64,000 bases of DNA from Nocardia xishanensis NBRC 101358 (GTDB lineage Bacteria; Actinomycetota; Actinomycetes; Mycobacteriales; Mycobacteriaceae): NCBI RefSeq assembly GCF_001613365.1, contig NZ_BDCF01000042.1:1-64000 (forward strand), written 5' to 3'. Below, in pieces: positions 1 to 8,240 of this stretch. Made by a program: the position numbers and the translations under genes. Below the pieces are notes generated by a model that worked only from the letters and a program-made list of their open reading frames with translations, did no database searches and was not told where the DNA came from. Position 1 is the stretch's first letter; each line of letters opens with the position of its first letter.

Positions 1-2442
1 GCCCGCGGCCGCGAACGTCTCGCGCGCACCGGCCAGGCGCCTGGTGGCGAGCGCGAAATCGCCTCGCCGCCCGGCGATCTGCGCGGTGAGCAGCATCGCC
101 CGAGCGCTGTCGACCGGCATATCGGCCAGGTCGAACTGCCCGATGGCGGCGGTCGCCGCGGCCTCGGCGGAGTCGAGATCTTCTGTCGCGAAGCAGTATT
201 CGGCGCGCGACAGGGACGCGGCCGCCAGCTGACTCGGCAGTCCGAGGTGAGCGGCGGCTACCTCGGCGCGGCTGACGAGCTCCCGCACCGCATCATGATC
301 GCCCTGGGCGAGAAGGAGATTCGCGTATCTCGCCAACTGTGTCGGCATCATCGGGCCCGGCCGCGCGCCCACGGGAGCCTCGACACCGGGATCCAGCACG
401 CCGAGGCGTGCCCCGACCTCGTGCACGGTCGACTCCACCACCTGCCGCCACCAGCGCATCACCGGTCGCGGCAGGCCCGAGACCGCCTCCCACTGCCGGA
501 GCACGGCCTCGCGCGGCGCGGTCAGTTGCAGTGCGCGAAGGGCGAGCGAACCCGCGAACGGAACCAGATCGGAATAGCCGAACTGGCGGGCCAGGTCGTC
601 GGCGTCCTCGGCCGCCGCCAGCGCCTCGCCTACGCGGCCCAGCTTCATCAGGCAATAGGCGCGCACCGTGTGCAGTTCGGCCAGCGCGTAGCTGCGCCCG
701 AAGCGGCGACTGACGAGCACGGCGCGGTCCAGGTGCGCCAGACCTCTCGCCTGCGTGTCGAGGAAGTACGCCGACCAGCCAAGCGCGGGCAGCACGTGCA
801 CCACCTCGCGCAGCCCGCCGTCGTCGAGTCGCTCGAATTCCCGGTCGGCCCGGTCGAACTCCGCGCGAGCCGCCTCGATGCGCAGTTCGGACACCGCGCC
901 GAGGCAGCGCAGCGCGGTCGCGGCCGCGCGCACCGCGGGATCGGCGACGGCCTCGGAGGCGAACAGCGCGTCCAGTCGCGCCCGGCCCTCGGCGTCTTGA
1001 TGATCCTGCATCTCGAGGATGGCCAGCTCGAGCTGGACGGGTCCGTCGCCTGGCAGCAGCGGCAGCTCGGCGGCCGCGGCCAGCAGCGCCCGCGCCAGGT
1101 CGACCCGGCCGAGCATGCGCTCGCAGCGCGCCGAAAGCAGCAGCGCCTCCAGCCGATACGCGCCGGGGCTCGCGATCAGCGGTTCGAGCGCCTCGCGCGC
1201 TCGCGCCCCGGCTCCTGACAGCAGCAGCGCGCGGCCGAGCAACAGCCGGTCTTCCGGCGGTTCGGGCCGCCTGCCGGGAGCCGCCCGCATGGCCGCGGCG
1301 ATCCACCGCGCGCTGGTGCCAGGCGCACTCGGCAACACCTCCGTCGCAGCGCCTTTCAGCTCCGCGGCGGCGATCGGGTCGGTGCCGAGAAGGCCGAGTT
1401 CGAGATGGCGAGCCAGCGCGGGCAGTGCGGCGCCGCGGCGCCGGAGCAGCGCGGCGGCCCTGCGGTGCGCGGCGGCCCGCCAGCCCGCGCCCGCCAGCTG
1501 GTACGCGGCGGTGCGAATCAGCGGGTGGCCGAAGGTCACCGACGATCCGGCGACGTGCACCAGCCCGCGCCTGCTCAACTCATCCAGTGCGGCGACGACC
1601 TCTTCGAGCGGCAATTCGGCTGTGGTGCAAAGTATTTCGAGATCGGCGTTGGCGCCGCACAGCGCCGCGGCCTTGGCGAGGAGCCGTTCCCGGTGCGGCA
1701 GCTGCGCGAGTTCGGCGCGCAGCGTGCGGTCCAGTCCCGGGTAGTCGCCCTGGGCCGGGTCCTCGCCGTCGATCGCCCGCTCCACCTCCCGATCCGGCAG
1801 GTCGGCGAGAAGCAGCAGGTAGAGCGGGTTGCCACGGGAGGCGGTGAGCAGCCGAGCGCGGCGCGCGGCCGTCGCCTCCGGTAGCAGGGCGGCGACGTCG
1901 TCTTCCGAGAACGGCGGCACCCGCACCGACCGGTTCGCGGTATGGGTCGCGGTGAGCACGCGGGTAAGGGCGGCCGGGCATTGTCCGGAGCGGTAGGAGA
2001 GCAGCAGCCGGAACGACGGCGCGGGGCGATTGCGGACGAGATATGCCAGCGCGCGGACGGATTCGGCGTCCGCCCAGTGGGCGTCGTCGACGACGAGCAG
2101 CGTGCTCGTCGTGGCGAGATGCCTGCGCAGGGCGCTGCCGATCGAGGTGAGGTCGCCGTCGGTGGGCACCTTCGACACGTCGGCCCCCGCGTCGGCGAGG
2201 CGTTCCAGCACATCGTGAATCACGTGCAGAGGTTGCGGCTGCTCGTCCTCGGTGGCCGTGACCGTCAGCACCCGCAGTCCACGGCGGACGGCGGCCGGGG
2301 CGAGCGCCGCGAGCAACCGGGATTTGCCGATGCCGGCCTGCCCGTCGACCAGCAGCACCCACGGGCCGTCGGGCGATTCCAGGGCTTCTTCGAGGGCGGC
2401 GAGCTGGGCGCGGCGTCCCACGAATGCGCGCTCGACCATCAT
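1..2442 (-). CDS. LuxR-type AAA ATPase transcriptional regulator (3' end outside window)
   Basis: Large signal-transduction ATPase of the MalT/LuxR (LAL) kind, read from 2442 down to the window edge as an open frame of about 814 codons. The N-terminus reads MMVERAFVGRRAQLAALEE, followed by a P-loop GQAGIGKSRLL (about residues 34-44) and a Walker B-like LLVVDDAHWAD (about residues 115-125). The rest is helical, Ala/Leu/Arg-rich and TPR-like. In this family a C-terminal GerE helix-turn-helix would follow, but it lies outside the window and was not seen. A GGAGG stands directly before two adjacent ATG codons (2442 and 2439); spacing favours 2439. The ligand and targets cannot be inferred. It is divergent from the lipoprotein gene at 2682. 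Confidence 0.8.
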   Translation of the reverse strand, partial: MMVERAFVGRRAQLAALEEALESPDGPWVLLVDGQAGIGKSRLLAALAPAAVRRGLRVLTVTATEDEQPQPLHVIHDVLERLADAGADVSKVPTDGDLTSIGSALRRHLATTSTLLVVDDAHWADAESVRALAYLVRNRPAPSFRLLLSYRSGQCPAALTRVLTATHTANRSVRVPPFSEDDVAALLPEATAARRARLLTASRGNPLYLLLLADLPDREVERAIDGEDPAQGDYPGLDRTLRAELAQLPHRERLLAKAAALCGANADLEILCTTAELPLEEVVAALDELSRRGLVHVAGSSVTFGHPLIRTAAYQLAGAGWRAAAHRRAAALLRRRGAALPALARHLELGLLGTDPIAAAELKGAATEVLPSAPGTSARWIAAAMRAAPGRRPEPPEDRLLLGRALLLSGAGARAREALEPLIASPGAYRLEALLLSARCERMLGRVDLARALLAAAAELPLLPGDGPVQLELAILEMQDHQDAEGRARLDALFASEAVADPAVRAAATALRCLGAVSELRIEAARAEFDRADREFERLDDGGLREVVHVLPALGWSAYFLDTQARGLAHLDRAVLVSRRFGRSYALAELHTVRAYCLMKLGRVGEALAAAEDADDLARQFGYSDLVPFAGSLALRALQLTAPREAVLRQWEAVSGLPRPVMRWWRQVVESTVHEVGARLGVLDPGVEAPVGARPGPMMPTQLARYANLLLAQGDHDAVRELVSRAEVAAAHLGLPSQLAAASLSRAEYCFATEDLDSAEAAATAAIGQFDLADMPVDSARAMLLTAQIAGRRGDFALATRRLAGARETFAAAG

Positions 2443-2681
2443 CCTCCGCCGACTTCCGGCAAACTCGCCGCGAAACAATCCGGGCCGAGCTTAACCGGCG
2501 CCAGGACGCCGCGAGGGATTCCCGTGTTTTCCCGGATGCTGTCCGCGCGATTGTGCGATTGGGTGTTCGAGGCCGATCGCGACCCTGCGGGGCATGCCGA
2601 AGGGCACGGCGACGGCCGGAGTTCGGCGCGACGAGGGGTACTCCGGTCGGTCGCCTTCGCATCGACGAGAAAGTGACACGA

Positions 2682-3224
2682 ATGAAATTCGTTGGTTCTG
2701 GCATCCTCACGCGGTTGCCGCTGGCGCTCGCCACCGTGGCCGCGTTGGGCGCGCTCGGCTGTTCGGCGGTGGAGAAGGGCGCCCAGGTGGTCCAGGATGC
2801 CAGTAAGTCCGACACCGCCCGCGCGAACGTCGGCGACTGCATCAACGTCATCGAGGGGTCGATGATCGACCCCGAGACCGAGCCGGTGGACTGCTCGTCG
2901 GACCTCGCCGTCTACAAGGTCGTGCAGGTCTTCGACAACAAGACCGAGTGCCACGAGGACCACACCTCTTACGAGGAGACCCTCAACGGCGGCACCACCG
3001 CGTTCCTCTGCCTGGCCCCGAACTTCAAGCAGGGCCTCTGCTACAACGAAAGCATGCTCACCGGCTACAAGTACGTGGCCTGCACCGCCTCGGAGGCCAG
3101 CTTCAAGGTCGTGCGGCGCATCGACGGGCAGGCCGATGAGAACCTGTGCGGCGAGGACGCCGACAAGTACCTCACCTTGGCCGAGCCCAAGACCACTTTC
3201 TGCCTGGGCAGCGCGACGCGCTGA
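2682..3224 (+). CDS. LppU/SCO3897-like lipoprotein
   Basis: Secreted lipoprotein of 180 residues. The start MKFVGSGILTRLPLALA gives a signal peptide whose hydrophobic stretch ends in a lipobox LGALGC at about residues 22-27, so the mature protein would be lipidated on that Cys and held on the outer face of the cytoplasmic membrane. The mature part has six or more Cys, a VGDCINV motif and a DCSSDLAVYKV motif. These are typical of the LppU/SCO3897 group of actinobacterial lipoproteins, whose biochemical role is unknown to me. An in-frame start exists much further upstream (about 2424), but the ATG at 2682 is the one that places the signal peptide at the N-terminus. Confidence 0.75.
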   Translation: MKFVGSGILTRLPLALATVAALGALGCSAVEKGAQVVQDASKSDTARANVGDCINVIEGSMIDPETEPVDCSSDLAVYKVVQVFDNKTECHEDHTSYEETLNGGTTAFLCLAPNFKQGLCYNESMLTGYKYVACTASEASFKVVRRIDGQADENLCGEDADKYLTLAEPKTTFCLGSATR

Positions 3225-3272
3225 CCCGACGGCACCGCGGTCGCCGATGGGCGCGTCCGGCGTTGTAACCCT

Positions 3273-3297
3273 GTTTCACCTGCATATGGCCGGGTAA
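3273..3297 (+). promoter_or_regulatory. SigF/SigB-type promoter before the DUF3618-like gene
   Basis: GTTT at 3273-3276, 15 nt, then GGGTAA at 3292-3297. This fits the GTTT-N15-17-GGGTA pattern of actinobacterial SigF/SigB promoters. It lies 85 nt before the ATG at 3382. The same pattern occurs at three more sites in this window, one of them before the sigma factor gene. Confidence 0.6.
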
Positions 3298-3381
3298 CCG
3301 GCCAGCGAACGGAGGCGAGCGACGCGCGCCTCAGCGGACGGTCGCCCTCCGTGACGTCGAGGCCGAGAAAGGGAGCCGACG

Positions 3382-3756
3382 ATGAGCAACAAGGGACGAC
3401 CGGACGTCTCGCACATCTCCGATGCCATACGGCGGGACGGGACTCGGGTCAAGCGGCGGCTCGGTGAGCTGACCGACAAATTCGATGTCCCGACCGGCGC
3501 CGAGGACAAGATGCATCACGCCGCGGACGCGGCGCGGCACCGTGCCGCCGACGCCAAGCATTACGCGCGCGACACCGCGGAACACGCACGCGCGCAGGTC
3601 GAGCACTTGGTCGGCCGCGCTACCTCGGGCGCGCCCCCGGTGGCGGGGGTCGGCAAGCAGGTGCTCGGCGCGGCGCGCGGGCGGCCGCTGTCGATCACGG
3701 CGGCCGCGATCGTCGGTGTGGTGCTGATCTGGTGGATCGCGCGGAGGCGGGCATGA
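3382..3756 (+). CDS. Small stress-type membrane protein, DUF3618-like
   Basis: Protein of 124 residues. The N-terminal half has the IRRDGTRVKRRLGELTDKFD type of segment seen in DUF3618 proteins. The middle is a charged Ala/His/Arg-rich amphipathic helix rich in AxDAARHRAADAKHYARD-like repeats. The C-terminus has one membrane helix (SITAAAIVGVVLIWWI, about 104-119) followed by positive residues, so the bulk is probably cytoplasmic by the positive-inside rule. A good ribosome site (GAAAGGGAG) stands before ATG. The stop TGA overlaps the ATG of the next gene. DUF3618 and DUF4235 genes often occur together in actinobacteria, usually linked to envelope or osmotic stress; no molecular function is known. 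The SigF-type promoter upstream supports a stress role. Confidence 0.7.
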   Translation: MSNKGRPDVSHISDAIRRDGTRVKRRLGELTDKFDVPTGAEDKMHHAADAARHRAADAKHYARDTAEHARAQVEHLVGRATSGAPPVAGVGKQVLGAARGRPLSITAAAIVGVVLIWWIARRRA

Positions 3757-4013
3757 CGATGCTGTACAAGCCGCTCGGCATGATCGTCGGCGTGCTCGGC
3801 GGCGTCGCGGCCAACGCGGTGTTCACCCGGGTGTGGCGGCGGGTGAGCGGAGAGGATCGAGCGCCCAGCGCGACGGCGCGCGAGTACGGTTGGCGCGAAG
3901 TGCTGATCGCGGCCGCGCTACAGGGCGCCATCTTCGGCTTGGTGAAGGCGGCCGTCGATCGTGCCGGTGCGGCGGGATATCAACGCTTGACCGGGACCTG
4001 GCCCGGCAGATAG
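3753..4013 (+). CDS. DUF4235 small membrane protein
   Basis: Protein of 86 residues matching the DUF4235 pattern: an N-terminal membrane segment (LGMIVGVLGGVAANAVFTRVWR), a short polar stretch and a second hydrophobic segment (VLIAAALQGAIFGLVKAAVDR). The ATG at 3753 forms an ATGA overlap with the stop of the preceding gene, so translation is probably coupled. The function of the family is unknown; it is expected to act in the cytoplasmic membrane together with its DUF3618-like neighbour. It converges on the FAD oxidase gene that ends at 4076. Confidence 0.75.
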   Translation: MTMLYKPLGMIVGVLGGVAANAVFTRVWRRVSGEDRAPSATAREYGWREVLIAAALQGAIFGLVKAAVDRAGAAGYQRLTGTWPGR

Positions 4014-4075
4014 CGAGTGATCGCCGGTTCGCCGCATGCTGCGCGAAGTTTCTGGCGCGCAGGGCTTTTTCGTAG

Positions 4076-5719
4076 CTACAGGCATCGACCGCGGCACGGG
4101 CGCGGTCGATCGGTGTGGGGCGGATCGATCAGCACGCCGGGGTTGAGGATGCCCGCCGGATCGAGCGTCGACTTCGCCGCGCGCAATGCGGCGGCGAAGG
4201 GTTCCGGTCGCTGGCGGTCGTACCACGGCCGGTGATCGCGGCCGACCGCGTGATGATGGGTGATGGTCGCGCCGTTGGTCGCCAGCGCCTCCGAGACCGC
4301 GGCCTTGATCTCGTCCCACTGCTCTACGGTGCGGCCCCACTGCCCGGCGGCGTAGACGCCGAAATACGGTGCGGGACCGTCGGGATAGACGTGGGTGAAC
4401 CGGCAGCTGACCACCCCGGTCACGCCGAGCGCGTCGAAGGCGGAGGTCGCCGCGTCCAGCACCGCGGCGCGCAGCGCCTCGAAACGGTCCCAGGTGCAGG
4501 CGGTTTCGAAGGTCTCCACGATCATGGACTGCGCCGCGAGCGCGTCGCGCTGGTAGGGCATGCGCAAGAAGGAAGACCGCCAGGTGTCCGCGGCGCCCGC
4601 GCTCGCCTTGTCCTCGGCCGCGTCGGTGATGCGCACGCCGTCGGGAAATCGGCCGCCGTGCTCGCGACAGATCTGCACCGCGCGCTGCATCGGCTCGGTC
4701 ACCGGATGGTCCGCCGACTCGAACCCGAGCACCAGCACGCCGCCCGCGGAGGCGGTTCCGGCGTTGAGGAACGCCTCCACCGGATCCAGCAATCGGCAGT
4801 TGGTCGGAAACAGCCCGGACTGGGCTATGGTCCTGGTCGCGGCGACCGCCTTCGCGTAGTCGTCGAAGACGGCCGAAGCGCCCGCCCGCCACCGTGGCCG
4901 ATCCTGCAGACGCATCCACGCCTCGGTGATCACGCCGAGAATGCCCTCGGAGCCGAGGAACATCCGGTCCGGCGCCGGACCAGCGCCCGATCCCGGCAGC
5001 CTGCGCGATTCGCTCACGCCGATCGGGGTGACGACCCGCATCGACTCGACCATGTCGTCGATATGGGTGTAGACAGTCGCGTAGTGCCCACCGGCGCGAG
5101 TGGCCAGCCAACCGCCGAGGCTGGAGAACTCGAAGGACTGCGGGAAGTGGCGCAGCGTCAGATCGTGCCAGCGCAGCGCGTCTTCCAGCGCCGGACCGAG
5201 AATGCCCGCCTGGATGCGCGCCGCGCGGCTGGTGCGGTCGATCTCCAGAACGCGGTTCAGGTCACCGAGATCCACGGCGATCGTCGCGGGATAGTCTTCG
5301 GCGCAACGCGGTTCGACTCCGCCGACGACGGAAGTGCCGCCGCCGTACGGAATCGCCGCGACTCCGGAAGCGGTGCACCAGTCGAGCACGTCGATCACGT
5401 CCCTCTCGGTGCGCGGGCGCACGACCTGATCGACCACGTTGTCGACGCGCCCGAGCAGATTCCGCACCACGTCGCGGAAAGCCTGCCCGCGCGAGTGCGC
5501 CACACGATCGACGGGGTCCTCGGAAGCCAACGGGGCCAAGGCATCCGGCACCCGCACACGCGGCGCGGGCAGTTCCAGTGACGACAGCTCGGGAGGCTCG
5601 TGCACGGTGAGATCCGCGCCGGGCAGCGTCGCCGCCACTCGGCGCGCCAACGCCGCGCGCTCCTCGCCGGTCACGGCGTCCGCCACGTTCCCCCAGCCCC
5701 ACCACGACCGCGTCGCCAT
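4076..5719 (-). CDS. AGPS-like FAD-binding oxidase
   Basis: Flavoprotein of 547 residues of the FAD_binding_4 / FAD-oxidase C type, closest in layout to alkyldihydroxyacetonephosphate synthase-like proteins of mycobacteria. The start MATRSWWGWGN has the WWGWG motif typical of that group. The PP-loop region reads PYGGGTSVVGGVEP (about 123-136) after a VVRPRTERDV segment. A HHHAVGRDHRPWY motif near the C-terminus (about 492-504) fits the catalytic His-rich loop. Substrate unknown; an ether-lipid or other lipid-linked role is possible from the family. ATG 5719 has a GGAG at suitable distance; ATG 5725 and GTG 5734 are alternatives. It follows the SDR operon but has its own promoter and operator region (5741-5775). 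Confidence 0.75.
   Translation of the reverse strand: MATRSWWGWGNVADAVTGEERAALARRVAATLPGADLTVHEPPELSSLELPAPRVRVPDALAPLASEDPVDRVAHSRGQAFRDVVRNLLGRVDNVVDQVVRPRTERDVIDVLDWCTASGVAAIPYGGGTSVVGGVEPRCAEDYPATIAVDLGDLNRVLEIDRTSRAARIQAGILGPALEDALRWHDLTLRHFPQSFEFSSLGGWLATRAGGHYATVYTHIDDMVESMRVVTPIGVSESRRLPGSGAGPAPDRMFLGSEGILGVITEAWMRLQDRPRWRAGASAVFDDYAKAVAATRTIAQSGLFPTNCRLLDPVEAFLNAGTASAGGVLVLGFESADHPVTEPMQRAVQICREHGGRFPDGVRITDAAEDKASAGAADTWRSSFLRMPYQRDALAAQSMIVETFETACTWDRFEALRAAVLDAATSAFDALGVTGVVSCRFTHVYPDGPAPYFGVYAAGQWGRTVEQWDEIKAAVSEALATNGATITHHHAVGRDHRPWYDRQRPEPFAAALRAAKSTLDPAGILNPGVLIDPPHTDRPRPCRGRCL
4084..4110. terminator. Strong hairpin at convergent gene ends
   Basis: Perfect 10-bp arms ATCGACCGCG (4084-4093) and CGCGGTCGAT (4101-4110) with a 7-nt loop. 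It lies inside the last codons of the FAD oxidase gene and after the stop of the DUF4235 gene, so it could end transcription of the plus-strand pair. There is no T tract, which is common in high-GC actinobacteria. Confidence 0.4.
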
Positions 5720-5740
5720 CCGCATCCTCTCCACGGCTCG

Positions 5741-5775
5741 AATTGACTAGATAGTAAATTAACTATGAGTCAATT
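5741..5775. promoter_or_regulatory. AT-rich inverted repeat, probable operator of the FAD oxidase gene
   Basis: Outer arms AATTGACT (5741-5748) and AGTCAATT (5768-5775) match perfectly. Inner arms ATAGT (5751-5755) and ACTAT (5762-5766) also match, with a one-base asymmetry between inner and outer arms. The site stands 22 nt before the ATG at 5719, is strikingly AT-rich for this genome, and contains a TTGACT that could serve as a -35 box on the minus strand. A TetR- or similar-type repressor would be expected; which one is not known. Confidence 0.55.
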
Positions 5776-5788
5776 CACAACCGCGTCG

Positions 5789-6724
5789 TCACGCGTCGAT
5801 CGCGCGCCCCCGCTCCGCGCGGATGCGCTGCTCCAGGCGGTTCGTCAGCGACCGCACCCGCTCGTCGGTGCTGAGCTGCTGATCGAGAACCACGTTCAGC
5901 GCGCCGCGCAGCATGGCGTACGGCTCCCAGCCCGCGGGGGCGATGGTGCGGGGCGCGCGCCTTGCGATGCCGTCGGCGATGGACGCGGCGGCCTCGGTGG
6001 GGCTGATCCGCTTGTTCAGCGGCCAGGGCAGCAGGTCGCCGAGTTCGGCGCCCATGTCGTCGTCATCGAGCGTCTCGTGGGTCATCGCGGTGTCGACGAT
6101 GCCGAAATAGGCCACGCCCGCCGTCGCGCCGGAGGCGGCGAGCTCGACGCGCAGCGCCCGGCCGAACTGCTCGACGCCCGCCTTGCTCACCATGTACGGC
6201 GACCCGCCCATGCCCGGCGCGAATGCGGCGCAGGACGAGACGACGACCACGTGCCCGCGCGCGGCGACGATGTCGTCGAGGCTCGGGTGGACCGTGTTGA
6301 ACACGCCGGTCAGATTCACCGCGAGGACGCGATCGAAATCCGCCGGATCCATCAGCCGGATGCTCGACGGTTTCGGCACGATGCCCGCGTTGGCCACGAC
6401 CACGTCGATGCCGCCGAAGCGCTCGCGCACCCGGTCGATCGCCAGGCGCATGTCCGCGCGATCCGCCACGTCGGCCCCGATCCCGATGGCGCGACTGCCG
6501 AGCCCGGTCGCCGCGGCGGCGGCCGCCCTGCCGTCGATGTCGACCAGCGCGAGACGCGCACCCCGCGCGTACAACAGCCGGGCCAGCGCGTATCCGATGC
6601 CCGTCGCGGACCCGGTGATCACCACGATTTTGCCCTCGACGTCGTACCCTCCCCGGCCGCCCGCCAGCGCGGACGGTACCGCTTGCAACAGTTTTCGCAC
6701 GGTGTGCAGGGTGTGCGCGCTCAT
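5789..6724 (-). CDS. Short-chain dehydrogenase/reductase (SDR)
   Basis: NAD(P)-dependent oxidoreductase of 311 residues. It has the classical SDR set: cofactor loop TGSATGIG (about 37-44), NAG motif VVANAGIV (about 113-120), catalytic Ser in VVSSCAAF and the YMVSK active site (Tyr-x-x-x-Lys). The C-terminal extension of about 60 residues is longer than in minimal SDRs. The ATG at 6724 overlaps the stop of the monooxygenase gene (ATGA), so both are translated from one message. In this operon it probably oxidises or reduces an alcohol/ketone made or used by the monooxygenase; the substrate is not visible from sequence. Confidence 0.85.
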   Translation of the reverse strand: MSAHTLHTVRKLLQAVPSALAGGRGGYDVEGKIVVITGSATGIGYALARLLYARGARLALVDIDGRAAAAAATGLGSRAIGIGADVADRADMRLAIDRVRERFGGIDVVVANAGIVPKPSSIRLMDPADFDRVLAVNLTGVFNTVHPSLDDIVAARGHVVVVSSCAAFAPGMGGSPYMVSKAGVEQFGRALRVELAASGATAGVAYFGIVDTAMTHETLDDDDMGAELGDLLPWPLNKRISPTEAAASIADGIARRAPRTIAPAGWEPYAMLRGALNVVLDQQLSTDERVRSLTNRLEQRIRAERGRAIDA

Positions 6725-8199
6725 CGGACACTCGCTTCGTAGGACGCGACGTCGAATTCGGCGACGCGGCGGCGGTATTGGAAGCTCCAGTCCGGATACA
6801 GACCGGCGTTGCGGCCGTCGGCCGTGGTGTAGTAGCTGTCGCAGCCGCCCTTCAGCCAGACGGTCTCCCTGCTGCGTTCCTCCATCTCGTCCAGGAAGGA
6901 CCGCTGCACGCCGGGACGCACCTCGACGCGACGGATACCCCTGTCGCGCATCGTCTTCAGCGCGTCCACGATGTAGCCGATCTGGGCCTCGATCATGTAG
7001 ATGGCCGATTGATTCCCGGCCGCGCCGAACGGGCCCAACGTGCAGAACATGTTCGGGAAACCGGCGGCGGCCGCGCCGAGATAGCTGCCGGGCCGGTCCC
7101 GGTACGCCTCCGCGATCGACCGGCCGTCCTTGCCGACGATTCGCTCGTACAGCTGCGGCAGCGCACCGAACCCGGTGCCCCAGACGATGGTGTCGACCGG
7201 GTATTCCGCGCCCGTGTCGGTGACGATCGACCGCGGCCGGATCTCCGCGATGCGCTCGGTGACGACATCTACGTTGTCCTGGGCGAGCGCGGGGTAGTAC
7301 GCGTCGGAGAAGATGGCGCGCTTGCAGCCGATCATGTAGTCGGGCGTGAGCTTCTCGCGCAGCTCGGGGTCGCGAACCTGCCGGTGCAACTGCCACCGCG
7401 ACAGCGCCTGGAACGGATGCCGGAACCGCCTGTCCACGAATCCGACCAAGCCGAAGCTCTCGATCCCCGCGAAATACGCGCCACGCATCGCCTTGCCCAG
7501 CAGTGGCATTCGCCGCAGCAGCGCGCGTTCCACACCGAGCGTCCTCCGGTCCATCCTGGAGACGATCCACGGCGCGGAGCGCTGGAACACGGTGAGCCGC
7601 CGGGCGATCGGCTGGATCTCCGGGATGAATTGCACTGCCGACGCGCCGGTGCCGATCACGGCCACACGCTCGCCGGTGAGGTCGTGCTCGTGATCCCAGT
7701 GCAGCGAATGGAATTGCGCGCCTTCGAAATCGCTCAGGCCGCGGAAGCCGGGGATCTTGGCCTCGCTGAACGGGCCGACCGCGGAGATCAGCACGTCGGC
7801 CGAGAACTCGCCGCGCTCGGTCTCGATGCGCCACCGCAGCGCGTCTTCATCCCAGCGCGCGCGGAGCAGCGGGGTGTCGAAGCGCATGTGCCGCACAACA
7901 TCGTGGCGCTCGGCCACCGAGCGCAGGTAGGCGAGGATCTCCGGCTGGGTCCCATAAGTGCGCGACCAATCCGGGTTCGGCGCGAACGAATACGAGTACA
8001 GGTGCGATGGCACGTCGCAGGCGCAGCCAGGGTACGTGTTGGCCTGCCAGGTCCCGCCGAGCCGGCTCGCGCGCTCCAGCAGGACGAAATCGTCGAAACC
8101 TGCTTCGCGCAGCTTGACGGCGAGGCCGATGCCCGCGATGCCCGCGCCGATCACGACGATCGCGCGGTGCTCGGGCTCGGTTCCGCTCGGTGCGGACAT
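6721..8199 (-). CDS. Flavin-containing monooxygenase, Baeyer-Villiger type
   Basis: FAD/NADPH monooxygenase of 492 residues. Two Rossmann motifs are seen: VVIGAGIAGIG (about 15-25) and VAVIGTGASAVQF (about 176-188). Between them is FEGAQFHSLHWDHE, which fits the Baeyer-Villiger fingerprint FxGxxxHxxxW(P/D). This suggests insertion of oxygen next to a ketone to form an ester, though related FMOs oxidise S or N. An AAAGGA ribosome site stands before ATG 8199. It lies between the ferredoxin-reductase-like gene (41-nt gap) and the SDR gene (4-nt overlap). Similar FMO/SDR pairs occur in mycobacterial lipid and xenobiotic oxidation operons. Confidence 0.85.
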   Translation of the reverse strand: MSAPSGTEPEHRAIVVIGAGIAGIGLAVKLREAGFDDFVLLERASRLGGTWQANTYPGCACDVPSHLYSYSFAPNPDWSRTYGTQPEILAYLRSVAERHDVVRHMRFDTPLLRARWDEDALRWRIETERGEFSADVLISAVGPFSEAKIPGFRGLSDFEGAQFHSLHWDHEHDLTGERVAVIGTGASAVQFIPEIQPIARRLTVFQRSAPWIVSRMDRRTLGVERALLRRMPLLGKAMRGAYFAGIESFGLVGFVDRRFRHPFQALSRWQLHRQVRDPELREKLTPDYMIGCKRAIFSDAYYPALAQDNVDVVTERIAEIRPRSIVTDTGAEYPVDTIVWGTGFGALPQLYERIVGKDGRSIAEAYRDRPGSYLGAAAAGFPNMFCTLGPFGAAGNQSAIYMIEAQIGYIVDALKTMRDRGIRRVEVRPGVQRSFLDEMEERSRETVWLKGGCDSYYTTADGRNAGLYPDWSFQYRRRVAEFDVASYEASVR

Positions 8200-8240
8200 G
8201 AGGAGATTCCTTTCCGGAACGGGCGCCGTTGCCCGTGGGG

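Noticed and set aside
293-1306. Arg/Gly-rich minus-strand frame of 337 codons inside the LuxR-type gene
   Set aside because: It is another frame of the large regulator gene; composition is typical of a frame shadow in high-GC DNA.
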